NCBI RefSeq assembly: GCF_000505545.1
Contig: NZ_AYTB01000008.1
Coordinates: 558,001-622,000 of the forward strand
Direction of reading: 5' to 3'
Source: Kurthia huakuii LAM0618
Lineage (GTDB): Bacteria > Bacillota > Bacilli > Bacillales_A > Planococcaceae
DNA length: 64,000 bases
The notes under the pieces were generated by a model. That model was not told the DNA's origin. It did not search any database and saw nothing but the letters and a program-made list of their open reading frames with translations. Every line of letters begins with the position of its first letter. Positions within the stretch are counted from its first letter, which is position 1. This document shows, piece by piece, positions 17,759 through 28,305 of this stretch. A program made the position numbers and the translations under genes.

Positions 17759-20164
17759 CTAAAGAAACTGCTGTGGCGTCACACTTTCCATACCAATCAT
17801 TGGATCAATGGTTGAAATGTTTTCAAGCGTTAAGCGCTTCTCAGAATTATCGGTTGAATAATCGGTGTCATTCGTAGAAATTTCTTCCGCTTCAAGCGCA
17901 CCATTTAGACGACCAACAAGCGTTGTGCGGCGCGATACATCCGCGATATTTTGAACTCCTCGAACAAATGTCTCCGGTTCGCCACATAAAATCAAGAAAT
18001 CCTTCGCGCGTGTAAGCCCTGTATAAAGCAAGTTCTTACGCAACATTTTATAGTAACTTCGCACAACGGGCATAATGACCATTGGAAACTCGCTACCTTG
18101 CGACTTATGAATAGAGCAACAATACGCCAGCGTTAATTGACTCAAATCGCCACGCGAATACGTCACTTCATTCCCATCAAATGATACGATTAACTGATCG
18201 ACATTATCTGTCGTTTCTTTCGCTCGAAAAATAGCAATTACTTCTCCCATATCGCCGTTAAACACATTGCTTTGTGGCTGATTGATAAGCTGTAATACTT
18301 TGTCTCCAATGCGGTATGTCGTATCACCAAAAGCCATTTCTTTTGTTTTTGCATTTTTCTTAGGGTTAACAAGCTCTTGAATCATATGATTTAAATTATC
18401 AATACCTGCATCGCCACGATACATCGGTGCAAGCACTTGGACATCATAAATTGTAAATCCTTTTTTTAATGCACTTTGAATAATCTGTGAGACAACAGTT
18501 GGAATTTGCGAAGCATGCGCTTGTATAAATGAACGATCGCCAGTTTTTTCCGTTAAATTCGTTGGAATCATATTATGTTTTAATTGATGAGCCATTTCAA
18601 CAATCGATGAACCATTCGCTTGACGATACACTTGACCAAGCTCTACTGTTGGAATGACATGCGAATCGAGCATATCCTTTAATACTTGTCCTGGCCCTAC
18701 AGGTGGTAACTGATCTTGGTCGCCAACAAAAATAATTTGGCAATCTTCTGGTAAAGCTTTTAAAAGTTGATACGCAAGCCATGTGTCCACCATCGACATT
18801 TCATCGATAATAATTAATTTCCCGGCAATATTACGTTCTGTTTCTTCATCCGGGTCTTCTTGCCCTGTAAATCCTAACAAACGGTGAATTGTTTGTGCTG
18901 GTAAACCTGTTGATTCACTCAAACGTTTTGCCGCACGTCCTGTAGGTGCAGCAAGAACAATTGGAAATGGTGTATCCTTATCATACTCTTTCATATCAAG
19001 TGATAGACCATGAAGTTCTGCATACACATCCACTAAACCGCGTACAACGGTCGTTTTTCCTGTACCCGGCCCACCTGTTAAAATCATTGCGGCACTATTG
19101 ATTGCCGTTTCAATCGCCTTAACTTGCGGCTCTGCATAAACGACATTAAAGCGCTCCTCTGCATCACCAATCCACTTACGAATTTCAGAGCTTGGGAAAG
19201 CAGACTGTTCATCGTTGCGACTAATTAATTCAAGTAATGTCTCTGCAATACCTACTTCAGAATAATACAATGACGGCATATAAAGACGTTGTGCTTCACC
19301 GCAAAGTTTACCATTTTTCCCAAGTTCAATAATTGCAGCCGATACCGCTTCAATATCAATGATGATTGGTTGGCTTTTTTCAAGTAATTCTTTCGCTTCG
19401 GTAATTAATTGTGTGGCCTCCATATACACATGACCATCTGATAATGCCATTTGATTTAATAAATGCAACACGGCCGCTTTAATACGCCCTGGGTTATCGC
19501 CGGTAATTTCAAGCTGTTCACCTAAATCATCCGCTCGATTAAAGCCAATACCGCTAATATCTTCAATTAAGCGATACGGATTTTCTTGTAACAGTTGAAT
19601 AGTCTTATCTTCATATTTTTGATAAATACGCACAGCTACTTGTGGTCCAAATCCCCATTCACCAAGCTTAATCAAAATACGATCCATGCCAAGATTTGCT
19701 TTTAAAACGTCACGTAGCGTTTCTTTCTTATCGTCACTTAAACGCGGAATATGTTCAAGCGCATCTGGATTTTCGATAATTTTTTTAATAGCATTTGGCC
19801 CTAACTTTTCAACGATAATTTCAGCTGTTCGCTTCCCAATTCCCGGAAACAAGTCACTTGATAAATATTGAATGACGCCCGTCTCTGTGGCTGGAATCTC
19901 TTTTTCAAATGATGTTGCTTGAAACTGCAAGCCGTACTTTGGATGTTGTTTTAAATCCCCTTGGAAACGATACATCGCTTCAGTATCAACTTGTGGAAAA
20001 TAGCCCGCAACAATAATTTCTTTCTCGCTATAATCCGTATTCGTCTCCTGAATTTTCAACTTGATAATTGAAAATAAATTTTCCTTATTATGAAAAATGG
20101 AGACGACAGGTCGACCCACCACAAATAGCGGTTCCTCCGCAAAAAGTGATAAATTTTCAGTCAA
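17759..20164 (-). CDS. recD2: ATP-dependent 5'-3' DNA helicase RecD2
   Basis: RecD2 is an SF1B helicase that acts in DNA repair and replication restart without RecBC. The N-terminal part contains helix-hairpin-helix repeats (FPGIGKRTAEIIVEKLG near residue 112). The helicase core has Walker A GGPGTGKTT near residue 358, DEMSMVD (motif II), GDQDQLPPVGPG (motif III) and the late YCCSIHKSQGSEFP. The frame opens at a GTG at 20173. AGGAGG lies eight bases before a TTG at 20164, giving 801 residues, but the GTG at 20167 is also possible. It follows the TPR gene by 15 bases. Confidence 0.94.
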   Translation of the reverse strand: MTENLSLFAEEPLFVVGRPVVSIFHNKENLFSIIKLKIQETNTDYSEKEIIVAGYFPQVDTEAMYRFQGDLKQHPKYGLQFQATSFEKEIPATETGVIQYLSSDLFPGIGKRTAEIIVEKLGPNAIKKIIENPDALEHIPRLSDDKKETLRDVLKANLGMDRILIKLGEWGFGPQVAVRIYQKYEDKTIQLLQENPYRLIEDISGIGFNRADDLGEQLEITGDNPGRIKAAVLHLLNQMALSDGHVYMEATQLITEAKELLEKSQPIIIDIEAVSAAIIELGKNGKLCGEAQRLYMPSLYYSEVGIAETLLELISRNDEQSAFPSSEIRKWIGDAEERFNVVYAEPQVKAIETAINSAAMILTGGPGTGKTTVVRGLVDVYAELHGLSLDMKEYDKDTPFPIVLAAPTGRAAKRLSESTGLPAQTIHRLLGFTGQEDPDEETERNIAGKLIIIDEMSMVDTWLAYQLLKALPEDCQIIFVGDQDQLPPVGPGQVLKDMLDSHVIPTVELGQVYRQANGSSIVEMAHQLKHNMIPTNLTEKTGDRSFIQAHASQIPTVVSQIIQSALKKGFTIYDVQVLAPMYRGDAGIDNLNHMIQELVNPKKNAKTKEMAFGDTTYRIGDKVLQLINQPQSNVFNGDMGEVIAIFRAKETTDNVDQLIVSFDGNEVTYSRGDLSQLTLAYCCSIHKSQGSEFPMVIMPVVRSYYKMLRKNLLYTGLTRAKDFLILCGEPETFVRGVQNIADVSRRTTLVGRLNGALEAEEISTNDTDYSTDNSEKRLTLENISTIDPMIGMESVTPQQFL

Positions 20165-20179
20165 CACTGTCACCTCCTA

Positions 20180-20848
20180 TTAGTCTTTACGTTGCATCAG
20201 CATATCGTAAATATATTTTGCTTGATCAAACTCTGGCGCAATTTCAAGCGCTTTTTGTAAATGTGTTTTTGCGGTCTCAACATCGTCTGTTGAAACGGCA
20301 TATAATACACCTAAATTATAATAAGCATCTGCATTGTTTTCATCTAATGAAAGTACCGCTTCAAGCTCTGGTTTTGCAAAATCAAACATTTCAAGTGACG
20401 CCATTAAAATCGCATTCGCTAAGCGTACTTGAATGTCTTCTGGTGCAAGTTCTGCAGCACGTTGCATATAAGGTAATGCTAGCTTTAAATTCCCTGCATG
20501 TTCAAATGATTTACCAAGCATATAATAAGCATCTGCGCCCTCAATACCTGAACGAATCGCACGCTCATAAATTTTTGCCGCTTCTTCAAAACGTTCATTA
20601 TTATAATAAAGATTTGCTAAACCATAATAAGCGGTTGCTGCCTCTTCATTTAATGAGATCGCTTTTTGGAAAAAACGTTCAGCGCGCTCCATATCACCCA
20701 TACCGGCTAGTAAGTTACCAAAATTAATGTACCCAACTGTGTCGTTTGGATGTTCTTCGATTGCTTGTGTAAATGCCTTTACGGCGTCCTCAAAGCGTTC
20801 TTCTTGCATCGCTTTAATGCCTTGTTCGTTATGATTCAATTGTGACAC
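20180..20848 (-). CDS. yrrB: TPR repeat protein (YrrB-like)
   Basis: A 222-residue soluble protein built of about six tetratricopeptide repeats, visible as recurring W/Y-G-x8-A-x6-P patterns: AVKAFTQAIEEHPNDTVGYI, AERFFQKAISLNEEAATAYY, AAKIYERAIRSGIEGADAYY and so on. TPR arrays bind partner proteins. In B. subtilis YrrB lies in the same place, between mnmA and recD2, and its partner is not known. It is five bases downstream of mnmA, so cotranscription is likely. Function is inferred only from the fold. Confidence 0.88.
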   Translation of the reverse strand: MSQLNHNEQGIKAMQEERFEDAVKAFTQAIEEHPNDTVGYINFGNLLAGMGDMERAERFFQKAISLNEEAATAYYGLANLYYNNERFEEAAKIYERAIRSGIEGADAYYMLGKSFEHAGNLKLALPYMQRAAELAPEDIQVRLANAILMASLEMFDFAKPELEAVLSLDENNADAYYNLGVLYAVSTDDVETAKTHLQKALEIAPEFDQAKYIYDMLMQRKD

Positions 20849-20853
20849 CTCTA

Positions 20854-21990
<1,137 letters not shown>

Positions 21991-22003
21991 TCACCTTTTC
22001 TCG

Positions 22004-23146
22004 TTATTTCGTTAAACGATTCACAATTCCAATTACGGCTTTTGCTGCACGTTCGATTTGCGCTGAATCCAAACCGTAACCAAAACTAAAACGAATCGAG
22101 TTGCGTAGCTCTTTGGCACCTTTGCCATACATCGCAAGCAACACATGCGATGGTTCAAGTGAGCCCGCTGTACAAGCAGAGCCACTTGAAACAGCTACGC
22201 CTTCGATATCTAGATTGATTAAGAACGATTCAACATCCATACCAGCGAAGCTCACATTGAGCACATGAGGTAATGCGTGAAGGGCATCCCCATTAACGTG
22301 GTAGGCAATACCAGCTGCATCAAATGCTGAAAGAAGCATTTGACGATAACCTGTATACACTGTTGCTTTTTCTTCCATAGAACTTTGCGCAAGCTCTACT
22401 GCTTTGGCAAAGCCGACGACTGCTGGAACATTTTCTGTACTTGCGCGACGCTTACGCTCTTGGTCACCGCCGACAATAAGAGGCTGTACTTTCGCACGTG
22501 GACGTTCATAAAGGAAACCCATTCCTTTTGGACCGTTCAATTTATGCGCAGAAGTTGATAATAAATCAACCCCTAACGCATCAACATCGATTTTTTCTAA
22601 ACCGAACGCTTGCACTGCATCTGTATGAAATGCTGCGGTATGTTCTTTTAAGAGCGCGCCGATTTCAGCGATTGGTTGCTTCGTACCTACTTCATTATTA
22701 CCGTACATAATCGTGACAAGAATCGTATCGTCACGCAAAGCACGGTTAAAGTCGTCGATAGCAATCATACCATGTTTGTCAACCGGAAGATACGTTACGT
22801 CAAAACCTTCTTTTTCAAGGCGTTCGCATGCACGAAGTACAGCATGATGTTCAACTTGTGTTGTAATAATGTGGCGCCCTTCTTGTTGACGTGCATAGGC
22901 TGTTCCGAAAATCGCTAAATTATTTGCTTCAGAACCACCGCTTGTCAAGACAATCTCATGGTCTTTTGCACCAATTGAATGTGCAATAAAACCACGCGCA
23001 TCATCTAAGTATTTGCGTGCGTGTCGACCAATGCCGTGAATCGATGATGGATTACCATACACATCATTCATAACTGCTACCATCGCCTCAATAACTGCTG
23101 GATGCATTGGAGACGTCGCTGCATGGTCTAGATAAATTTCAGTCAT
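22004..23146 (-). CDS. iscS: Cysteine desulfurase (YrvO/IscS-like)
   Basis: This is a PLP enzyme that takes sulfur from cysteine. MTEIYLDHAATSPMHPAV is the usual start. The PLP lysine is in STSAHKLNGPKG near residue 203, and the active-site cysteine is in VSSGSACTAGSLEPSHVL near residue 325, in the long loop of class I enzymes. At 380 residues it matches YrvO. It directly precedes mnmA and follows cymR, so its main task is probably tRNA thiolation. The general symbol is given because YrvO, NifS and IscS names are used interchangeably. Confidence 0.93.
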   Translation of the reverse strand: MTEIYLDHAATSPMHPAVIEAMVAVMNDVYGNPSSIHGIGRHARKYLDDARGFIAHSIGAKDHEIVLTSGGSEANNLAIFGTAYARQQEGRHIITTQVEHHAVLRACERLEKEGFDVTYLPVDKHGMIAIDDFNRALRDDTILVTIMYGNNEVGTKQPIAEIGALLKEHTAAFHTDAVQAFGLEKIDVDALGVDLLSTSAHKLNGPKGMGFLYERPRAKVQPLIVGGDQERKRRASTENVPAVVGFAKAVELAQSSMEEKATVYTGYRQMLLSAFDAAGIAYHVNGDALHALPHVLNVSFAGMDVESFLINLDIEGVAVSSGSACTAGSLEPSHVLLAMYGKGAKELRNSIRFSFGYGLDSAQIERAAKAVIGIVNRLTK

Positions 23147-23190
23147 TAAAAAATCTCCTTTAATCGTACAGCTTATGCTGCAATTGTTTC

Positions 23191-23610
23191 TTAAATATAG
23201 AACATATAGTTACTGTCATCTATTGACTCTGTATATTTTGCTAAATCTTCTAGGTTTGTTTTATCTAACACTTCTTTAACTGCATCACGTACACGAATCC
23301 ATAATTCACGTTGTGGTGGCGCTTCGTTTTCAATACCTTCAACCGGTTGAATCGGTCCTTCTAGCACTTTAATGACATCTGCCGCAGAAATCAAGTGTGG
23401 TGGCTTCGCTAACATATAGCCGCCATAAGCACCACGTACACTTTTAACAAGTCCTGAGTTGCGTAGTGGCGACACTAGTTGTTCTAAGTATGCTTCAGAA
23501 AGATGATTCTCCGATGCAATTTGACGCAACGGAATCGGCCCCTGACCATATTGTTTTGATAGCTCAATCATAATTGTAAGACCGTAACGCCCTTTAGTTG
23601 AAATTTTCAT
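23191..23610 (-). CDS. cymR: Rrf2-family cysteine metabolism repressor CymR
   Basis: This is a winged-helix Rrf2 regulator of 139 residues. MKISTKGRYGLTIMIEL is the family start, followed by the helix-turn-helix PLRQIASENHLSEAYLEQLVSPLRNSGLVKSVRG. It lacks the three clustered cysteines that bind iron-sulfur in IscR, which fits CymR. In Bacillus and Staphylococcus CymR with CysK represses cysteine uptake and synthesis genes. AGAGGTG lies just before the ATG. It diverges from rarA and heads the desulfurase-mnmA set. Confidence 0.92.
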   Translation of the reverse strand: MKISTKGRYGLTIMIELSKQYGQGPIPLRQIASENHLSEAYLEQLVSPLRNSGLVKSVRGAYGGYMLAKPPHLISAADVIKVLEGPIQPVEGIENEAPPQRELWIRVRDAVKEVLDKTNLEDLAKYTESIDDSNYMFYI

Positions 23611-23718
23611 ATAGACACCTCTGCTTCATAATACTGTTATCATCTAAGTATAGCATATTCCCTTCCAATTCACTCGGTTTTCAACTATCATAAATAGTAT
23701 AAAAAAGGAGGGCTTTTT

Positions 23719-25005
23719 ATGTCCAATGAACCGCTTGCCTATCGCTTACGTCCGAAAACGCTTGATGATGTCGTCGGACACCGCGACTTTATTGGCCCAG
23801 AGACAACGTTATATAAGACGATTCAAAAAGGCCATGTCCCATCGATGCTTTTATATGGAGAACCAGGCATCGGCAAAACATCGCTAGCCTTTGCTATTGC
23901 AGGTACGAGCAAACTACCATTTTATGCACTCAATGCTACACGTGCCGGAAAAAAAGATGTTGAAGATGTAGTCGCTGAAGCAAATTTACAAGGAACTGTG
24001 CTACTTTTTTTAGATGAAATTCATCGTTTTAATAAATTACAACAAGATACGTTACTACCTCATGTAGAAAGCGGTAGAGTGATTTTAATTGGCGCTACAA
24101 CTGAAAATCCATTTCATGATGTTAATCCCGCCATTCGTTCACGCTGTGGAGAAATCAAACAGCTCAAGCGGCTAACGAATGAAGACTTACTCGACCTTTT
24201 AAAGCGTGCATTAGCCGATGACAAACGTGGTCTTGGCAACTATAAAATAAAAATTTCTGATGAACAACTTGAAAAGATTGCGATAGCAAGTAACGGCGAT
24301 GGGCGCAAAGCATTAACATTGCTGGAATCGGTTTATTATGCTTCTGACGAAATTGACGATATAGCCATTGTCAATGATTGGACGCTAGATCAACTTGCAG
24401 AACGCATTGGCGTTTATGGCGATAAAAAAGGCAGTCAATTTTACAATTTATTATCGGCACTACAAAAATCAGTGCGCGGTAGTGATGTAAATGCAGCGTT
24501 ATATTATTTAGCTATGTGTTTAGAAAACGGTGATATTATTGCTGTATCACGTAGATTACTCGTTATGAGTTATGAGGATGTTGGCTTAGCGGCACCAGAA
24601 GTCGGTAGCCATGTGCTTGCAGCTTGCCAATCAGCCGAGCGTTTAGGGCTGCCAGAAGCTCGTATTCCGCTCGCTCACGCAGTCATTGAAATGTGCCTAG
24701 CCGAAAAATCAAATTCAGCGCTGCTTGCAATTGATAATGCAATTCACGCGATTCACGCTGGTAAAACAGGCGATATTCCCTTACACTTACGCGATTCACA
24801 TTATAACGGTGCAAAGTCACTCGGTGTTGAAGGCTATCAATACCCACACGATACCCCAATTGGAACATTTGGTGGATGGATCCCTCAACAATACTTACCG
24901 GATAAACTTGTAGGGACCGAATTTTACAAGCCAGTCATTGCGGGTCAAGAAAAAAGAATGGCTGGCATTTACGACCATTTAACTAGCTTAAAACAAAAAG
25001 AATAA
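23719..25005 (+). CDS. rarA: Replication-associated recombination protein RarA
   Basis: RarA (MgsA) is an AAA+ ATPase acting at stalled replication forks. Walker A GEPGIGKTS is near residue 47, Walker B FLDEIHRF near 99, and GATTENPFHDVNPAIRSRC is sensor 1 with the arginine finger. The C-terminal tetramerisation region includes GSDVNAALYYLAMCLENGD and the ending SHYNGAKSLG...YPHD. Length 428 is normal. GGAGGG precedes the ATG. It is transcribed away from cymR and ends in its own terminator. Confidence 0.95.
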   Translation: MSNEPLAYRLRPKTLDDVVGHRDFIGPETTLYKTIQKGHVPSMLLYGEPGIGKTSLAFAIAGTSKLPFYALNATRAGKKDVEDVVAEANLQGTVLLFLDEIHRFNKLQQDTLLPHVESGRVILIGATTENPFHDVNPAIRSRCGEIKQLKRLTNEDLLDLLKRALADDKRGLGNYKIKISDEQLEKIAIASNGDGRKALTLLESVYYASDEIDDIAIVNDWTLDQLAERIGVYGDKKGSQFYNLLSALQKSVRGSDVNAALYYLAMCLENGDIIAVSRRLLVMSYEDVGLAAPEVGSHVLAACQSAERLGLPEARIPLAHAVIEMCLAEKSNSALLAIDNAIHAIHAGKTGDIPLHLRDSHYNGAKSLGVEGYQYPHDTPIGTFGGWIPQQYLPDKLVGTEFYKPVIAGQEKRMAGIYDHLTSLKQKE

Positions 25006-25008
25006 TCA

Positions 25009-25050
25009 AAAAAAGCAGCCATCATAAAACAGAATGATGACTGCTTTTTC
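25009..25050 (+). terminator. rarA terminator
   Basis: Hairpin with arms AAAAAGCAGCCATCAT and ATGATGACTGCTTTTT. It could also stop transcription arriving from tcdA on the other strand. Confidence 0.85.
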
Positions 25051-25162
25051 TTATGACCACTACTTGTCATAATGTTATATTTGCAATACGATGTTCCCGA
25101 TAAACCAACAACTATACTGCGAATTGTAGCCGATACATCTATCATAAACTCCTATGCTGCAA

Positions 25163-25924
25163 TTAACCTTGGACGCGCGTAATCATGATATCTTTTAAAA
25201 TATCACGAATTACCCAACTTGCTGCAATTAAACCAACAGACGATGGTACAAAAGCATTTGATGATGGTGGCATTTTTGCTTTACGAATTTCCGCCTCAGG
25301 TTTCCCAACTGTTTCCGCTACATCTGGGCGAATAACAATCGGACTCTCATCAGAAAAAATAACTGGGATGCCCTTTTTTATGCCCTCTTTGCGAAGTTTC
25401 ACGCGGATAACTTTCGCTAGTGGGTCCATAAATGTCTCTGAAATATCCGCAATACGGAATCGCGTAGGATCCATTTTATTCGCAGCACCCATACTCGAAA
25501 TAATTTTCACATCACGTTTTAAACATTCTTTCATAATATGAATTTTATACATTACTGTATCGCTCGCATCAATAATATAATCTGGATTGTAACTGAAAAA
25601 TTCTTCGTATGTTTCATCTGTATAAAACATATGCAAGTCAATTACTTCACAATCCGGGTTAATATCCGCAATGCGCTCTTTCATGACTGCTGATTTAGAT
25701 TGACCGATTGTCGACATATATGCAACAAGCTGACGGTTAATATTTGTAATATCAACATCATCTTTATCGACTAGAACAATACGGCCCACGCCACTGCGCG
25801 CTACAGCTTCAGCTGCAAATGAACCGACGCCGCCAACACCAAGGATGGCAACTGTTGTATTTTTTAGTAGTTCAAGACCTTCTTGGCCAACTGCTAATTC
25901 ATTACGTGAAAATTGGTGTAACAT
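25163..25924 (-). CDS. tcdA: tRNA threonylcarbamoyladenosine dehydratase (TcdA/YrvM)
   Basis: This is a ThiF/E1-like ATP-dependent enzyme that dehydrates t6A37 of tRNA to its cyclic form. The nucleotide-binding AILGVGGVGSFAAEAVARSG is near residue 27, RIVLVDKDDVDITNINRQ near 50, and DASDTVMYKI and KIISSMGAANKMDP follow. The ATG at 25924 has GGAG 11 bases upstream and starts MLHQFSRNELAVG, the usual N-terminus, giving 253 residues. The frame extends to 25981 without a better start. A good sigma-A promoter lies about 60 bases upstream. Confidence 0.93.
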   Translation of the reverse strand: MLHQFSRNELAVGQEGLELLKNTTVAILGVGGVGSFAAEAVARSGVGRIVLVDKDDVDITNINRQLVAYMSTIGQSKSAVMKERIADINPDCEVIDLHMFYTDETYEEFFSYNPDYIIDASDTVMYKIHIMKECLKRDVKIISSMGAANKMDPTRFRIADISETFMDPLAKVIRVKLRKEGIKKGIPVIFSDESPIVIRPDVAETVGKPEAEIRKAKMPPSSNAFVPSSVGLIAASWVIRDILKDIMITRVQG

Positions 25925-25981
25925 ATCATTATTCACTCCGTTATGATTAAAATCCCTACATAAAAAGTAGACGTCTTTCAA

Positions 25982-26010
25982 AATATAAACAATCTGTTTT
26001 AAATTTGCAA
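25982..26010 (-). promoter_or_regulatory. Sigma-A promoter of tcdA
   Basis: TTGCAA (26010-26005), a 17-base spacer and TATATT (25987-25982) on the minus strand, upstream of the tcdA start at 25924. Confidence 0.75.
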
Positions 26011-26165
26011 GTAACCGACTAAGAATTAATGGAATTATTTCATTGTCTATCTACCGCTTCATATGAACTATGCACAGCTACAAAAAATTATGAATGCACA
26101 ATAAATGTTAACAAGCGTTGCTATTTGTTATCACAATTGATTCTGAAAAAGAGCAACCATATTTT

Positions 26166-27896
26166 TTAATGTGACACTTGCAATTGTTCTTTGTTATTTT
26201 GTAGCATTGGATACAGTAACAAATAAATAAGCCTCCCTTGTATAGGACATCCTTCTGTATAAAAACAATGGCGTGGATAGGCTAGTGGGTCAATATCTCG
26301 CTGGCGATACTTATCGACAAAAGCGTTCATCGTAATAGCCACGCTATAATTTTCAGCGCTAGGATTATATGCCCAGCGAAACCATCGTGTTAGTGCATTA
26401 TCAGGTAACGTTGCTAACAAATTTTGCGACGCTGCTACTTCCCCTAAGGCACTCAGTACTGCTAAGCGTAAATATTGCTGTTGAACCGTCCACGTAGTCA
26501 TGCTATTTAAATAATCAAAAGCTGCTTCAAAGTTACGCTTGTCAAATGCACATGCGGCCGTTTTAAAATACGTACGATTGCGCATGGTTTCTGTTGTTTT
26601 TTTTGTAAGTGCAAGCGCATGTTGTAAATATACTTCATTATCCTCATAATCACTTAATAGTAGCAACGCATCAATGCATTGTTCATCATAAATAAAAGCC
26701 GTTTGCGCACATTCTAAGCGTTGCTGGTCATGCGTTTGTTCATATGCTAAATAAGCAAAATGCTGTGCCAAATCCGTGGCAGTCTTTGGTACAAATTCAA
26801 TATCTTGCGTACGCTGTAATCGTTTGCGCGTTACTTCATCTGTGATACCGCGCTCGTCACAAACTTTAGTTAACTGCCATTTTTCACGCTCAACAACGGT
26901 TGCATCTGTTCCCGCACAATAAAGCGTTTGCTCATCCTCTAGCAAATGCCATGCTGAAAATTCTTCTTTATAATATTTTTCTAACTGCGCAGCATAATAA
27001 TACACTGTTGTCGTTGATACACTACAAAGTTGCGCAACTTGATGCACTGTTAAAATGCGCGGAATAAAGTTGAATTTCATACCAAACTGTAACACAGCAG
27101 CAATAAATCCACCTTTTTTACGGGCCGTAATATTATTGTGTGTTACATAATAATGCGTAAATAAAAATAGCGGTTCACTTTTTAAATCGAGTTCAATCAA
27201 TGCAGCATCAAGTATAACGAGTAATTGTTTTATTTGTGCTGACATACCATTCATCAATGATGCTTCAGATACAAATAAACGCCAACAATCGGCGATGTGG
27301 TGCTTAAAAAACATACTATATGATAATTCTGAGACATCATAAAGCTTCTTCCAAGCAACCAATAAACTGTCGCTTGCTTTCGTCAAAATAATGCCCATAC
27401 TAAGTGAATAATAAATATTTTCTCCTAAACCTTTAACGAGCAACAACAAGGTGTTTTCACCGACATGATGCACTGCTGCTGAAAAATCGAGAACATATAC
27501 GAGTTCCTTTGTCCACGCATGTTTAATTGCTACATAACGCTCGGTCACCTCAATAATTTCACCAAAAAAGAATAATGGTTGCTGCCATGTATGAATCAGT
27601 TTTTTTAATTTTGTTTGTGGTTCACGTTTCATGCGTTCCATAATAAATTGTGGCCAGTCTGGAGCGGCATCACTCAAAAAGAAATAACTATCTTCGATCA
27701 GTCGCCTCGCCGTCTGCTCATCTAGCTTTTGTTCCATTTCTCGAAAGAGTGTAGGTGATAACCATTTTTTCACTTGTTCAAAAGCCGCTTCATGCTCATA
27801 TTGTGCTAAAAATTGTTGAACAAATTGTTGTTTTACAGTCATGAAATGATATTCTACCGGGGCAATGTTTTTTTGTATTGCAGGTTGCTTCTTCAA
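26166..27896 (-). CDS. Large protein of unknown function with helix-turn-helix-like segment
   Basis: Not recognised. It encodes 576 residues from a TTG at 27896 that has GGGAGGT seven bases upstream. The frame is open to 27959, but that part lies in a terminator-like hairpin. No signal peptide or membrane helix is evident. Residues about 107-125 hold QPLFFFGEIIEVTERYV, a small beta-like region. Around residues 300-325, VHQVAQLCSVSTTTVYYYAAQ has the look of a DNA-binding helix-turn-helix. The C-terminal 200 residues are alpha-helical and TPR-like (AFDKRNFEAAFDYLNSM). The protein recalls helical SEC-C-type proteins of Bacillales but has no C-x-C metal motif. It lies between 6S RNA and tcdA, where B. 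subtilis has no gene. Confidence 0.75.
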   Translation of the reverse strand: MKKQPAIQKNIAPVEYHFMTVKQQFVQQFLAQYEHEAAFEQVKKWLSPTLFREMEQKLDEQTARRLIEDSYFFLSDAAPDWPQFIMERMKREPQTKLKKLIHTWQQPLFFFGEIIEVTERYVAIKHAWTKELVYVLDFSAAVHHVGENTLLLLVKGLGENIYYSLSMGIILTKASDSLLVAWKKLYDVSELSYSMFFKHHIADCWRLFVSEASLMNGMSAQIKQLLVILDAALIELDLKSEPLFLFTHYYVTHNNITARKKGGFIAAVLQFGMKFNFIPRILTVHQVAQLCSVSTTTVYYYAAQLEKYYKEEFSAWHLLEDEQTLYCAGTDATVVEREKWQLTKVCDERGITDEVTRKRLQRTQDIEFVPKTATDLAQHFAYLAYEQTHDQQRLECAQTAFIYDEQCIDALLLLSDYEDNEVYLQHALALTKKTTETMRNRTYFKTAACAFDKRNFEAAFDYLNSMTTWTVQQQYLRLAVLSALGEVAASQNLLATLPDNALTRWFRWAYNPSAENYSVAITMNAFVDKYRQRDIDPLAYPRHCFYTEGCPIQGRLIYLLLYPMLQNNKEQLQVSH

Positions 27897-27926
27897 ACCA
27901 TCCACCTCCCTTTTGAAATCAATGCG

Positions 27927-27966
27927 AAAAAAGAGATTGTCCGCATCAACTATGGACAATCTCTTT
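27927..27966 (-). terminator. Terminator-like hairpin just before the unknown gene
   Basis: Perfect 13-bp stem (27966-27954 with 27942-27930, 11-base loop) followed by a T run at 27932-27927. It ends about 15 bases before the ribosome site of the gene at 27896. It may be a second terminator for 6S RNA or an attenuator in the leader of the gene. Confidence 0.8.
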
Positions 27967-27995
27967 GTATCGATTTATATACCCTTTTTACGCAC

Positions 27996-28192
27996 AAAAA
28001 AACAAATCCCATTGTGCCGTCAGTTTTCACATCGTTTTGAGCCCGCGTAAAGCAGTTATTTGTTCGCACAACTTGCTCGAAAGTCCCACCTAACAGGCAT
28101 GATCTAAAAAGCTGTATATGAACAAAATCTCAAAAATAAATATGTTCGGTCAAAACTGATTGCAGCTGTCGTACACCGCAGGATTTGTCGTT
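27996..28192 (-). ncRNA. bsrA: 6S RNA (6S-1/bsrA-like)
   Basis: The transcript would run from about 28192 to the T run at 28001-27996, close to 197 nt. The ends form the closing stem: ACAAATCC (28188-28181) pairs with GGATTTGT (28009-28002) directly before the six T. Inner pairings follow: GTGT with GCAC, and CAGTTTT (about 28159-28153) with AAAACTG (about 28028-28022). The result is one long irregular hairpin, as expected for an RNA that mimics an open promoter and binds sigma-A RNA polymerase. B. subtilis 6S-1 RNA lies at the same place, between aspS and yrvM (tcdA). Identification is by architecture, size and synteny. Confidence 0.82.
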
Positions 28193-28198
28193 ACAAGT

Positions 28199-28227
28199 AT
28201 ATTATCACTTTATTCTATTTCGTGCAA
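28199..28227 (-). promoter_or_regulatory. Sigma-A promoter of 6S RNA
   Basis: TTGCAC (28227-28222), a 17-base spacer and TAATAT (28204-28199) on the minus strand, about seven bases before the predicted 5' end of the RNA. Confidence 0.82.
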
Positions 28228-28259
28228 CATTTTTGTTCAAAAATACGTTTTTTCTGTAC

Positions 28260-28294
28260 AAAAAAACCCACACTCATACAGTGCAGGATTTTTT
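28260..28294 (-). terminator. aspS terminator
   Basis: Minus-strand CCTGCACT pairs with AGTGTGGG (two G-U pairs) around a GTATG loop and is followed by seven T, just after the aspS stop. Confidence 0.8.
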
Positions 28295-28305
28295 GCGTTA
28301 AACAA

